In this document: positions 39,826-51,865 of the stretch, piece after piece
Numbering within the stretch: the first letter of the stretch is position 1
How the letters are laid out: each line of letters begins with the position of its first letter
Assembly: GCF_023101765.2 (NCBI RefSeq)
Contig: NC_064226.1
Span: forward strand, 1,666,001-1,730,000
DNA: 64,000 nucleotides
DNA from: Spodoptera frugiperda
Lineage: Eukaryota > Arthropoda > Insecta > Lepidoptera > Noctuidae
Direction of reading: 5' to 3'
Made by a program: the position numbers and the translations under genes
Notes under the pieces: generated by a model
The model's input: only the letters and a program-made list of their open reading frames with translations
Database searches by the model: none
What the model was told of the DNA's origin: nothing

Positions 39826-40012
39826 ACGCCTCAAAGAGCCATCAGACCATCACAGTAGGGCTGATGCCGACCCGGTGTTGCGGATTGCTAAGCGGGTTAC
39901 CGGGGCTCCGGCTCGACAAGCCGGAGTAGGAACGGGGTGATTTTTAGCCACGTCTTTTAAAGTCTGAAATGCGATTGCATTGGATGATTTACCCTCCTCA
40001 AAAAAAGAGTAA
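39826..40012 (+). mobile_element. SINE-like repeat, family B
   Basis: CCTCAAAGAGCCATCAGACC head, GGATTGCTAAGCGGGTTACC core, GTAGGAACGGGGTGATTTTT, and TTGGATGATTTACCCTCCTC before an A-run. Confidence 0.7.
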
Positions 40013-40574
40013 TGTAATGTATAATAGGAATAATAACACTCTAGGTTTCACGAAACTCGCCTGCATCAATCCTTAAAATTATCTACACAACTTATCTGTT
40101 TGCCAAAAAAAACTCAATCTTATTCTCAGAACCTTTTTACATAAATTAAACACATATTAACACCCAGCCTTATAATAAATTCACGTTCCATATTCACGTA
40201 TGAAAATCAACGGATTATCGAGAAAGACGTCGAGAGATTTAATGTTTAATGTATTCAAAATCAGTGGGGTTGCGGAGGTAAACCATAAGTGAAGCCGTGT
40301 TAATGCTGCTCCATAAATTAATATATGTTAGGTCTTTATACCGGTTCGTTGCTTCGGATATATGAGTGTGAATCTCAAGGATTCGGTTCGAGGAAAGAAG
40401 CTGTGAGGGATTTTTGGTAACTTTTGTTATAAGGAGACTGTAATCACGAAAGGCGGTGGTGTGTAGATAGTTTCTTAGCTCGGATACTGTAAGAAAACCA
40501 GATCAAAATCTAGAATATTATGACACTACCTACATTCGTAGCTTGACTTAACCGCTATTAATTTAGCTGATGCT
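40013..40574. other. No gene recognised
   Basis: Non-coding sequence; nothing identified. Confidence 0.3.
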
Positions 40575-40672
40575 GGATGCAGGTCGCTCCCAACCGGCCA
40601 ATCTAGAAATTATTGGGGCCTATGTTCAGCAGTGGACATCTTGTGGCTGATATGATTATGATGATGATGAAT
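40575..40672 (+). mobile_element. LINE 3' tail with GAT microsatellite
   Basis: Sequence GGATGCAGGTCGCTCCCAAC, then GGCCTATGTTCAGCAGTGGA, then GGCTGATATGAT and (GAT)n. This order, ending in a short GAT repeat, is the 3' end of an abundant insect LINE type whose tail is a tandem microsatellite. It is 5'-truncated here. Confidence 0.65.
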
Positions 40673-40799
40673 TTAACAGAAAAAAAAGATAATACTTTTA
40701 AATATTTTTTGAACGGAGCCGTGTTGGCATGCTACGTTATCATCATCGAATCATCATGAACATGTCATCATGGTAATTTGATGGTGTTCAGCTTTAAAC

Positions 40800-40870
40800 G
40801 TCTCGTGTCGTGTTATACGAGCTACAAAATGTCCACTCCTAAACATAGGCCTCTCCCAATGACTTCCTCT
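40800..40870 (-). mobile_element. Short LINE-like fragment, opposite strand
   Basis: AAATGTCCACTCCTAAACAT and AGGCCTCTCCCAATGACTTC correspond, in reverse complement, to the same class of LINE-tail motif as 40575-40672. Confidence 0.45.
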
Positions 40871-42603
40871 ACATTATCAAAACACCAAACTGAACTAAAA
40901 CATGCCTAATACACATTATCTATCAAATCCAAACAGCAGGTGCTATAAAATATATAAAATCGTTATTTATTACGTAAAGCTTCGTGTATTTGCCGAGTTA
41001 AAATCGTGTACTGAACAGTTTTGAAAGGTTTTAGAAATGCGTGGCCGACGTTAGGAGGGGGGGGGGCTAAATTTTCTCAATTTCTGTTGGATTATCTCTT
41101 GTGGGGAAAGATGGGTTCGAAAATGTATTTCGTGGCTTTTAAAGGAGATCCGTTTGTTTGATTTTACGTTGTTCATGTTCGATGTTCGACGGGAAATGTT
41201 GTAGGAAAGTTAATATGAAGATGTTTTGCTTTGGGATTCTGGTTATTTGAGTTTGGTCGTCTTTTGTTCTTGTAGATGTGGTTTGTGTATTGTTTAAGTA
41301 ATTATTCTTTACAAACACAACATGTAGGATGACATGACATAACAACATTAATAAGCTTATCTTTTTTATTCCTAAAGATGTTTGGTACAGGTAGGTATAC
41401 AAAATAATATTCTCATATACGGAGTATCATCCACCCACAATCGAACCCTACGCTACCAACCTACGCTATATGTACATTTGAATCAATCATTGAACAAATA
41501 TAATACATTCTCATAATATAAAAATTGAATTATTATTTACATACGATACAAATACAACCTTTCCAATATTCCACAGATACCTACAATATTATTACTTTTC
41601 TGTAACACATAGAGCCGCTGGCTGAATAGCCTTTGCCAATGTAATAAAAAAATATAAAAATATATGTCGTCGTCTATGTTTCTGTATAGGCATTTTTATT
41701 TACGGTTCGATAATTGAAAGGGATCATGCCACAAAATAGTAAATTCTTTTTGTATATTTGTAAGCACGGCGTAATAAAGTAAGGATTGTAATAATATCTA
41801 ATAGCGGAATAACAGATTTTTGTGTCTGTGCCAAAGTTAAAGCATTTATTTCAATTAATCCTTAACGTCAAATTAAATTGTCCGTCAGTGAAGCTAGGTG
41901 CTCGTTCCAAAGTGTAGCTTCGAATGGAGAAGAATGAGCAAGAAACTCCATACCAATCAATATTTAATTTCTATTCATAAACTAACCAAACTTAATGACT
42001 TATCTTACCATACTTCATCATGATAATAGCATATTATGTATAACAAAAAACGTCAAACTTCAAACACTTTCAATAACCCCCACTCAAAAGTTCACCCCAG
42101 ATCCCGAGCTGAGATAGTTCTATCCTTCAATCCCTTTTTAATGAAATTACAAAAGAAAATATATTACTTACTTAGCTAAAATTGTCCCTTATCTACAAAT
42201 ATCTGCATTACTTCAGCTTGTCTTTAAGCCAGCAGATTCTGATACCGATCACTGGAATCTCATATCGGAGTAACGGATAACATCGACGAACTATATTGTT
42301 CCATCTATGTATTTATTTGATATTGTTGTATAGTTCTATAGTAAATATAAATGGATTACAAAGTTCAATGCTTTCTATGTGCAAAGAAGTTATTTATATG
42401 TGTACTGATTGTATTTGAAGAACTGATTGAATTAAGTCTGTTTTTAAGATGTGCAATTTTATTTTTATTCAAACGAATATCTCTATATTTCTGTAACTTA
42501 AGAGTATCTAAATGTCTGACTAAATTATTAAAACACAGTTGTTAATGCAATAATTACCCTCCATTCCAATCTTCCCAATCCCTAAAAACCTTTAAATTCT
42601 TAA
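40871..42603. other. Long non-coding stretch
   Basis: No gene or RNA recognised. A G12 run occurs at about 41060-41071. Several short open frames have no protein signatures. Confidence 0.35.
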
Positions 42604-42730
42604 CCCCCGATGGCCAGCAACGCACTTGTAACGCCTCTGGCCTGTGGTATTTCGGGTGTCCATGGGTGGCGGCGATTGCTTGCCATCAGGTGATCAGTCT
42701 GCCCGTTTACCGGCTTATACCATAAAAAAT
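42604..42730 (+). mobile_element. SINE-like repeat, family C
   Basis: GATGGCCAGCAACGCACTTG, GGTATTTCGGGTGTCCATGG, GGCGATTGCTTGCCATCAGG, CTGCCCGTTTACCGGC, then an A-run. This is the best-preserved family C copy in the window. Confidence 0.7.
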
Positions 42731-43171
42731 ACATCAGGCATTACTAGAATCAAAATTCAACTAGCAGGTAATACAGGACATCATAATTCGAATAACAGAA
42801 TCACCCCATCCAATCGCACCTACAATTACAACACCCCAATTCCAATCGCACACTTCATTACACAAGTGACTGAGCAATGCTACCCTCTGGCCCTAAGCAC
42901 AGTTATCAATCAAGCAATGCGATCAGATTCATATCAATTAAGTCGGCAATCTAGTCTGAAATTGAGCATCTGCAGTTCTGAGCCGAGCCCGTATCGGTTG
43001 CGATAGTGTACCGATAGTTTAATCAACGTTCAGCTAGATTATCCCACTGCAGATGTAATTAATGCTGAGAATTTATTATACTTTATACCTATGCAGCTTT
43101 GGAAGATTATGTTATAAGTACGTAATTTGTAATTAAAGATTGATTGCTAGCTAACATATATCCAAAACCTA
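42731..43171. other. No gene recognised
   Basis: Non-coding sequence; the 120-residue frame that begins in the SINE continues here without any protein motif. Confidence 0.35.
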
Positions 43172-43330
43172 TTTTTTTTTTTGAGGGGAGAAAATCATCC
43201 AATGACTTCTCCCACCTTAGGCGAGGCGAGAGGGAGTATCAGACTCTTGCTGACTAAAAACCACCCCGTTCCTACTCCTGCTTTTCGAGCCAGAGCCCCG
43301 GTAAACCCGCTAGGTAGTCCGCGGCTCCGG
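43172..43330 (-). mobile_element. SINE-like repeat, family B
   Basis: In reverse complement: GGAGCCGCGGACTACCTAGC, AGGAACGGGGTGGTTTTTAG, GAAGTCATTGGATGATTTTC. Very well preserved. Confidence 0.75.
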
Positions 43331-43649
43331 AAAATCCAAAATTCTAAACTGCACTAATAAAAGCTCCTGTCAAATAAAAGATCCGATGTCTGGATGCGAC
43401 AAAAGGTGAATAAAAATAATCTAATCAAAACAATTTTCATCAGTTTCTCAAATATTTGGACCTACTTCTTATTACCATACAAATGCCTCCAAAACGTACT
43501 AAAATATCTTTAAAAACAAAATAAAAATTAACAGCATTACCTCAGCAACTAAAAAGGTAAAAGACATATCCACCCAAGGTCCTTCCAGCATTCGTTTGAT
43601 TATACCAACGTCATCCCCATAAAGTGAACAGTAGGTGCTATAAACATAT

Positions 43650-43868
43650 AGACGTCACATCCGAAGGTCCCATTACGCCGGGAGAGGTCACGTGTACCTG
43701 TGACCGATCGCTTTCGTTCCGTCTTCCGATTCATTTCCCCGTCCCTCTAATATGATATTGGGTTAATCAATTTGTCCACGTAACATACGTGTGCGTTTCA
43801 CATTTATTTTTTGTGCCGTGTTTATGTTTGTTTACTTGGTTGTGGAATTGGGAATACGGTAAGTTTAT
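43650..43868 (+). promoter_or_regulatory. Possible promoter and non-coding first exon
   Basis: A GC-richer block (43655-43745, including ACGCCGGGAGAGGTCACGTG and CGATCGCTTTCGTTCCGTC) precedes about 120 bp that end in ACG followed by GTAAGTTTAT, a consensus-like splice donor at about 43859. No repeat copy of this region was seen in the window. It could be the start of a host transcript whose coding exons lie outside, but there is no direct evidence of transcription. Confidence 0.2.
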
Positions 43869-43974
43869 ATGTTGATTTTTTTGTGTTTACGTGATATATC
43901 GTAATGTTTTTAAATCCCTGGAGAGGTAAATAGAGGTGCACTTATATAATGAACTTCTAAGGACCTTTTTTTGA

Positions 43975-44115
43975 CGGACTAAAATCATCCATTGACTTCT
44001 CCGGCCTTGGGCGTGGCGAGAGGGAGTCTTACTGACTAGAAACCACTTCGTTCCTACTCTTGCTTTCCAAGCCGCTGCCTCGATAAACTCGCTAGGAAGA
44101 CCGCAGTTCTGAACT
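43975..44115 (-). mobile_element. SINE-like repeat, family B
   Basis: In reverse complement it keeps GAGTAGGAACGAAGTGGTTT and GAAGTCAATGGATGATTTTA; it is diverged near its head. Confidence 0.65.
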
Positions 44116-45057
44116 TCTATGGAGCTATGTTATGACGACCACGTAATACCAAGTTGAAAAGGCCCTTATCATTTTTAATTATGTTTAACCGTCTTAGCAA
44201 TCAGGCCTATGCCTTCTTACTCTTTAGTTATTCTTATTCTCCTGCCTAATTGAATCTTGTATTACAGATATGAAATTAACTTATACGATTTTGTGTACCT
44301 TTTAACCTAAGACCCAAATACTGAAACTACACCCAATTTTAAGTTGTTCTTAAATTCATTCTATCTCTGTTTTTTATAAAGAATTTGTAGTGACAGAACT
44401 ACTCGTATTAATGAGAGCGTTTTAAAATTTAGTGATGTTTAAGTATTTGACTATAAGATTACTTATTTCTATGAAAACTGAAAGTAAACAGCTCTTACCG
44501 AAGTATTAGGTATTTAAGACTTCATCAAAATACTTAAGTCGGTAAAATAACTTCAAATGAGTGTTTCAAGTACGTACTTGATGCTTAATATCTGCATCGG
44601 TGTGAGATCTGATGTTTATCTTATCGTTAGAACGTGCCGAGAGGCCCGGCTCAGCCCTCCCAACCTCCTTTATAATTAGGATTATTACGAGCTAATTAAT
44701 TACGTTATTATCCTTGTTTCACTTTGTTATTTTTGTATTAGGAATAAAGAGAATTCCTTTGGCTTTTGTTATTTTAGATTTAGATTTTATGAATTAATTT
44801 TTGTATCATAAATTATACTAAAGGTTAGTAAGTAGTCTTGAGCTAATTATTTACTCATTTATTTGGTTGATATCGTACCAAAAACAGTAATTACTATCTA
44901 ATTTTAATTGTGGAAGAGCCATTCTTCAGCACGAACCAGCCCGACCGGAATAATAGGCTTCACAGAAAACCGACGTGAAACAAAGCTTGCGTTTTGTTTC
45001 GTTGTGTAAATGAAGTTACCGGAAGCCCAACAGTTGCCCCCATTGCCAACTCTTATA
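44116..45057. other. No gene recognised
   Basis: AT-rich non-coding sequence without identifiable repeats. Confidence 0.3.
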
Positions 45058-45175
45058 TTCCTAATCCCTAATAGGCTGGCAATGCACTTGTTACGCTTCT
45101 GGTGTCCATGGGCAGTGGCGATTGCTTACCATCGAGTGATCCGTAAGTTCGTTTACCGGCTTATATCATAAAAAA
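45058..45175 (+). mobile_element. SINE-like repeat, family C
   Basis: GGCTGGCAATGCACTTGTTA, CTGGTGTCCATGGGCAG, GCGATTGCTTACCATCGAGT, TCGTTTACCGGCTTATA, then an A-run. Confidence 0.65.
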
Positions 45176-46264
45176 ATCGAATGTCCTCTAAAACCCAATA
45201 CATTATCTTCAATGTCAAAATGTTATTTTACAAGTTTATCTAACGAACGAACAGCTCAAAACTTAAAAGCCAATTAAGACCTAACCACAGTCCGCCGCCG
45301 AAGAATTCAATCATTTTTCTGTCAACAAGAGAGTAATAAACCCTCTTTGGACATGAAAATGATAAAACTGTTAATTAAAAACTTTATCCCTCCACTAGAG
45401 TGACACCCTGTAATTAAGGGTGCGTTCCAATAACTCCGACACTGCGACACTGGCGACTAAACGACTATTTGTCTTACAGTCGATTGCGACCAACGTAATA
45501 ACGCGACCGAGTTAAGTGTCGTGTTCAAATAAAATACGTTTATTGCCCGCCATGAATTCTCACCGATTAGGATCTTTAAAGTTGCTGACATTCAAACGGG
45601 TACCATTACGTTGGTGCCGTTATGTTATCTCAAATAGCAACTTCTTATTTACTTTCTAGTTGAAAACTAGAATTTCTAAAATTTTCTTTCTTTGGTTTTG
45701 TACCCTCATTTAAGTGCCAGAATGGGAGATCAAGAAACGAATACATTAGAAAAAACATATTCAGTTGGATGTATGTGTAGATCTCTACTTGTATATCTAT
45801 AATTTTATAACTTTTAATATTAGCCAAATGTTAACTTTTTGTCCCATAAAACTATAGATATGTTTAACTCCTTAAAAAAATATTCTGACACAAAAAAACC
45901 ATTTAAAAGAAAAATCCAGTATTGTCTCAGTTGACGAGATCTCACCTTAAACCTCTCGTGTCTTTAGGGCATTATTAAAAAACTTGTACACAAAGTTGGA
46001 AACGCTTGAAACATCTCAGGCAAACATTGCTTGAGTTTTATATTGTATATATATATGTACAAAGTAACTCTAAGGAGTAGCATTGTTGGGACAATTGGAC
46101 GAAGATTGTCGAATAAAAACTCCGTAATTAACCAACTTCTTGAAAACATTGGTAATATAAGTTTTGTTTATTAGAGGCTTCTTCTAAGAATTTTAATGTT
46201 TTCTTTTATTATCATGGAGGTTTGGTTCACGGACTTGATATTTTTTTTAGATACTATCATATTC
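45176..46264. other. No gene recognised
   Basis: Non-coding sequence. 45420-45620 is somewhat GC-richer (GCGTTCCAATAACTCCGACA) and resembles the start of some foldback elements, but no second arm is found. Confidence 0.3.
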
Positions 46265-46365
46265 AACACTGTCGAACAACTTTTCCACCTGGCCAATGAC
46301 AAGGACCAATTTAAGAAGTGATGGCTAACCTTCAGGAATGTAGTGGCACCATATGAAGAAGAAGG
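46265..46365 (+). pseudogene. Possible LINE ORF2 C-terminal scrap
   Basis: The frame reads EQLFHLANDKDQFKK and then a stop, followed in the same frame by FRNVVAPYEEEG. This resembles the extreme C-terminus of RTE-like LINE polyproteins. The fragment is short and broken. Confidence 0.35.
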
Positions 46366-46869
46366 CTCATATTGAAGGAATGTTAAATTAGTAGCGCAAA
46401 GCGTGTATTTCTTTTAATATTTCCACCTAACTCTTGGAGATGAAAAGTTTGATATAGGTGCCAGTAGAAGTAGAAGAAAGTTGTAAAACATCGAAGCAAC
46501 ATTTCCTTCAGGTTTATTTAATTTGTCAGCTTTAGAATTTGTGCGGAGAAAATATCGAGAACCAGAGAAAACTCAACCTTTTGATCTAGAAATACTCATT
46601 GAAAAGCAATTGATCTATACCTACAACTTGATACCTGTCTTGAATAACTACAAGTTATTGAAAAATAAACTTTTCTCACTCGCTCCATTCGAGACTTTGT
46701 ATTTTTACTTGGTAAAATATTTATTTGTTAGTTTGTTTTTTTTTAAGGACTTGCTTTGTAAGTCGAGTTATAAGTACGACTGCCGAGTAAAGGGACTCGC
46801 ATTGGAATTTCGGGTTGGATAGAGTATATTATGGGCGATTTTTCAGTGTTTAGAAAAGTCCAGAGTAAT
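46366..46869. other. Non-coding stretch; one weak exon-like frame
   Basis: 46511-46701 reads open (LSALEFVRRKYREPEKTQ) after an acceptor-like TTTCCTTCAG and before a donor-like GTAAAAT. I do not recognise the peptide and it is not supported enough to call. Confidence 0.2.
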
Positions 46870-46995
46870 CGTCCCAGCACACGATGCCGCTGCCACTGCC
46901 GCGGTTGTTCCCTTTGTTTGATTCGGGTGGCGGCGTGGCGGCAGCGGGTGCATACAGTGTAAGCGTGCGGGCTGCGGGCGGTGGCAGCACTGTCT
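46870..46995. repeat. GC-rich inverted-repeat block
   Basis: GATGCCGCTGCCACTGCCGC on the left and GCGGGCGGTGGCAGCACTG on the right are largely reverse-complementary around GCGGCGTGGCGGCAGCGGG. It stands out in AT-rich surroundings. It is probably a foldback element; no gene. Confidence 0.5.
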
Positions 46996-48678
46996 GACTA
47001 TGATAACTCAAATATTGTAATAATGTAATTTATGTATAATGGTGACATTAATTTGGAATGCTTATACTGTACACGCTTGCTTGCTAGAATGCAATGACTT
47101 TAGGCTGTAAGATCATCCTTTGTAAAATATGTACCTATTTCTTGCAAATAAATTAAATTTTAATTTGTGTGCTGTATATAAATATCTAATATGTGTGCAG
47201 AGTTTAATCAAGTCTCTAACACTAATTTGCAACCAAAACATAGGTTTTGTTATCTATCCAAATCTATTAACATCGTTTTAAAACCACAAACGGTTGGTAT
47301 TTACGAGTTCTCTACACAGACTTGTGGTCTTTTGGGCCGTAATTTGAACGACCGCACAAAACATATATTTGGGTTAATTACCTATGATGTTGGTTATATT
47401 ACAGGTATATCCCACATTACAGGTGGGATATATTGGTTTATTTATACGAAATGCATTTTCGGAAGCACAATGTTTGAAAATTGTTTTTTTTTATTTAGAA
47501 AATTGTACTACTCGTACCCTACCTATATTGGATACTGCTGGTGTAACCATAGGCATTAAAGTTTAAAAATAAAGAAATATATTTATTTTTAAAAAATTAG
47601 GCCTTTTTGAATTCAGATCAAGACATTACACTAACCTTTGTATTAATAAGAAAAATATAATTAAATGTTAAACACAGTTTAGAATTATTATTCGAGTTAA
47701 GCCAACAAACTTATCACATAGCTAACAAAATTAAAATCTTATATATTCTGTCAACCCTATCATTAATTATATACTAAATGCTAAAGCCATCTCTTTAATA
47801 GGTAAAAGATAAAGTCAAGGACACACAAAGTAAAAACCGAACAACAAATAAAACAGTTGGAGAGCTCAATGGTCGAGTCTATTCATGTTGTTATGTAATG
47901 AATGTGAAGTACTTTCCTTGGTTTGCGTAAATATTGATGGAAGGGACTGTAATCAAAGATCCTTGACAATAGGAGGTAGCGATAGAAGGATAGAGAGAGG
48001 TCAATTGTTTGTGTAGTGCTGTCTCTGTCTGGCTTGGTTTGTTTTTCAGATTAATTTTTTCTTTGATTGCATTGGCTTTTGGATTTGTTGTGAAGGCCAG
48101 AATTAAAATAAAATTTATACACAAGATATTATAACTAATGAAATACTAAATTTTATTGATACCCAAATTGAACGACCACTTTAGTAGATTCTGTCTGTCA
48201 TAGACATGCTCATCCTAATTCTATTGTTTCCCATTTTATTTTTTTTAAAGTGATTCAAAATCCAATACTCAGAGACAGTGAATGATTACTTAAACTATGT
48301 TTTAGTAACGACTTTGTTTTAAAGTCTTTGCTAAGGATAATTGCTAAGGACTAAGTTAAGTAACCACTAAATGCAAGGTGAGTATCTCCTTGAGTATGTA
48401 AGGAACGAAGACCACTGGAATCGCCTCATATATTTTCAAGTAGTAACATAAAATAGTAAAATTCATTTTGACATTAACAATAGTAAAAAACCAGTTTATC
48501 ATGGCCTCGCTTTATTCAAACTTTCCGCGTACTTGACGGTCAGTTTATACTGGTCGTACAATACGGTATGTGTACCCGTGTCTACACTGCATCTACAAAT
48601 CGCCTCCGGACGCTTCCATTCCATTTTCAAATGAAAAACAATATGGCTCCATTCGAACATCATGTGACGGTTTGTGTC
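46996..48678. other. Long non-coding stretch
   Basis: No gene recognised. A short hairpin lies near 47404-47433 (ATATCCCAC and GTGGGATAT). The 122-residue frame at 47191-47559 has no domain signature. Confidence 0.35.
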
Positions 48679-48764
48679 ATTGTGTGTGTGCACCGAGTGT
48701 GTACCGAGCTTTATACTCTGTATTGTGTGTGTGCACCGAGTGTGTACCGAGCTTTATATTCTGT
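48679..48764. repeat. Two exact-length 43-bp tandem copies
   Basis: ATTGTGTGTGTGCACCGAG starts at 48679 and again at 48722. The two units differ at about one position (TATACTCTG versus TATATTCTG). Confidence 0.8.
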
Positions 48765-50289
48765 TCACGATTGAGTTGCTCGTATGAAACATGTCAATCA
48801 TTTGGTTTTTGATATTTTTATACTTTTGTTTTATTTATTTTTTTCATAATTTGTATATTGGCGCTTGGCTGTAATTTGGTAGATGGTATGGCATTGTTAT
48901 AATTTAAAATGGGGTGATGAAAACGAATCAAAGTTTAGAAGCGGGAGCAAATACGTCATTTCCACGTATAAAACATACCTAGAAATGACGCCACGTGATA
49001 TTTCAAATCGATATTTTTTTGGGAGTATTTGTTTCCAATGTAATAAAAAAAAAACGTATCTAATGTTTTAAAATAATCTACAAAACGGACATTGAAATAA
49101 AATTTTGTCATCTACCTTATTGCATTGTTATAGTCAACATGTTACTAATAAGTAAGTTTTATTTTCAAACTTGCATTCTGTAAAATGTATAGTTTATAGA
49201 GTTTGAAGAACACTCAGCTGACAAAACTTCTGAGGTCAATGAATTCGTTATCTTGAAACTCCCTCTGTAAGTAGCAGTTTCTCTTTCTTTTATAGAACCT
49301 AAAGCAAAGGATCTAGATTTAAATAAGTAGTATAATATATTTCAAATACAAAGTCAGTGTAAAACAACTTAAATGAACTCCAACATCAATTTACGACACA
49401 AGAAAAACTTTGATTACAACTTTGTTCTGCAAATTTAGTGCAAATTGCCTTCAAAACTTTTTACACCTTATATTTTGGTAATAAAATTATTCCAACATTT
49501 TAACACTAAGATATACTTCATGTTGTTACAAAATTATACCATTAACTTCCACGATAAACTGCTCAAACACTAGCCAAAACGATTTGCAATCTTATTTTCT
49601 AAGTAATAAGGTGAAGATTTATTTGTGATCTCTTTTCATAGCACTGCAAATCCCATTTCTCACAATACACGGTGTAGGGGTGAACCAAAATTGCCTTCGA
49701 AAGTGATTTACAGCTTAACAAACGAAGGAGAGATGGAAGTGTTAAATCGGTTCTTATTACGACGGAGTAAGGTTGAATTTTGAGAATTTTGACATGGAAA
49801 TTTTCAAAGTTTGTTTTAATTTACTGGCTGCATATTAAAAGTAAAGAAATCATCCGTTTAAGAGTTTAATATAGCGATAAATAAAATGTTTCTGCATCTG
49901 ATTTACTGCTATAGTAATGACCCTAATATAATTTATTACTTAGTTGATAGATACGTATAAGTACACCCATAATTTGTCGATGAAAAATATGGAAATTAAT
50001 AGGTACCTACTTCAAATAAAACTGATTCAAAACTTCAACTTATATTATTTGTACTCATTACTCACAGCTTTGCCTGCGTGGTAATAGAATGAAATCTCAT
50101 AAGCTTACCAACCGTTCTCCAGAAATAAACATTACAACGTAAGAACGCTCTCCCACGTGAAAGATAGATAAACAAACAAACGAACACACTTTCACACTTA
50201 TAGTTTACAAAATCTGTAACACCTTTAGTTTATTTCTTTACACTTTTCTTTGAAGTGCGTTGCATCGTTACTTCGCCTTAGTGTTTTTT
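48765..50289. other. Long AT-rich non-coding stretch
   Basis: No gene recognised. 50155-50200 carries an AACAAACAAACGAACACACT tail like that at 58265-58310, probably a LINE-tail remnant. Confidence 0.35.
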
Positions 50290-50495
50290 TATTATATCTA
50301 CTAGCTACTCCCGCGCTGTTTCACCCACTCTGCTCAGGTCCTATTATTCGAAGCATGATGTTTTATAGCCTATAATCTTCCTCAATAAATGCACTACCCA
50401 ATACAAAAAGAATTATCCATATCGGACCAGTAGTTCCGGAGATTAGCGCGTTCAAACTAACAAACTCTTCAGCTTTATTATATTAGTGTAGATAA
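50290..50495 (+). mobile_element. LINE 3'-tail repeat
   Basis: Starts CTAGCTACTCCCGCGCTG, continues GCCTATAATCTTCCTCAATA, ATCGGACCAGTAGTTCCGGA, GATTAGCGCGTTCAAAC, and ends TTATATTAGTGTAGAT. This block order is typical of the non-coding 3' end of RTE-like LINEs in insects. The coding part is absent. Confidence 0.6.
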
Positions 50496-51699
50496 AAATA
50501 GAGTTTTATACTATTAAAACTTTCCCGACGATAGTTATAAAACGCAGGTGTAGCTACAACATCTGGGCGCCATGTGTGAGCGCATTTCTTAATGTTTTCA
50601 ACACATTTGGATTATATTACGATAATGGTTCTAACGCTTTTGTATCATTTTTATAGACGTTTATTTTAAACATAGGGTTAGTTCTTGAAACAGATTTAAT
50701 ATTAAGTTTAAAGAAACTTTATTCTCTCAATAAAAACATAGAATGTCCACTTACTTGAGAACAACACTAAGAAAATTAATTTTACATACTACTATATTGA
50801 GAAATTTTCAAAAAATGCCCAGTAATACTTTTTAACAGCAATTCATTCAGATATTTATTAAAATATTCTTACTATACTGACTTTTGATTGGATCATATCA
50901 CAGATAAAATATAAATAATGTACTTAAATACATTAAATAATTTACTTAAAGTTCTTAACAATTACCTTTAATATTCCTAACATATAAGTACAAAACACTT
51001 TTACACCCCTTCTTAGAAACAGCATGAAACTCACATAAATGTCTTATAAATACTCAATTTCAATTTAAATAACTAAACTTCAATGAAAATACCTTTGTAT
51101 TTATTTGTATCACACTTTTACTCTCAAAGAAATTAAATTGTACATTTTATCAACAAAACTTTTACATTGGAATTAGCTCTCAAAGTCTTAAGACACAAAA
51201 TTTATTCAGAATGCATGAAATGTCTTAACAAATGAGATCTTACTAAAGTTTCAATTTTCAACTTTATTAGTACACAGATAAAGTCGAAAGTCTATTGGTG
51301 ATATGACGGATTAGGGTATTTTGATGTGCTGTTGTCTGTACCTGATACAAATTGCTTATTGCTTTGAACTTTTTGACTGACAATAGTTTGCTTAGCTAAG
51401 CGAAAAATTGTCGAGCGACCTTTTATCTTGATTGTTACCAGTATTGATTCTTTTTATATTAGATACGGGAAATAGAGGAGGCTCCCTATTTCTTAATATT
51501 GAACCATACATTTCCGCCATTACTCATGTGTTGTGTAGTGAATAAATAGTTTACTAAAACAAACGTGACATACTAAAAGATTTCATTAACCAAGAACAAA
51601 CACAAAGAAACAAGAAATTTATAAAACAAAAGACTCCTTATATTCCTAAGGTACCTTACGACGTTATTAATGATACGAAAAAAATATTAATTATACGTG
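50496..51699. other. Long AT-rich non-coding stretch
   Basis: No gene recognised. 50798-50835 (GAGAAATTTTC, GCCCAGTAATACTTTT) is a scrap of a family A SINE body, minus orientation. Confidence 0.35.
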
Positions 51700-51865
51700 G
51701 TCCTTATATTCGCACAAAGGACCACAAATCCGCTGCGTCAACGTTTCATAGTCTTGTGTAGACACAAGCTCATCCGTGAGTCTGTGCGACGGCGACGTGT
51801 GAAACAAACATTAATTAAACTGCCGCGTTGATGCGGATCATAATACTAAGGATCTAAGGATCTGC
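51700..51865. repeat. Imperfect inverted repeat, MITE-like
   Basis: GGTCCTTATATT with CAAATCCGCTGCGTCAACG on the left is mirrored by CGTTGATGCGGATCATAATA with CTAAGGATC on the right. Boundaries and class are uncertain. Confidence 0.4.

Noticed and set aside
46511..46701. Exon-like frame with acceptor and donor-like borders
   Set aside because: The peptide is not recognised, neighbouring exons were not found, and the splice motifs are weak; noted only in the gap entry.
47191..47559. 122-residue open frame
   Set aside because: Scattered Cys/Tyr/Ile without motif; overlapping frame of similar quality; no splice or start support.
48568..48812. Two overlapping frames with repeated CVCAPSVYRALYS-like residues
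   Set aside because: The repetition is produced by the 43-bp tandem duplication; not coding.
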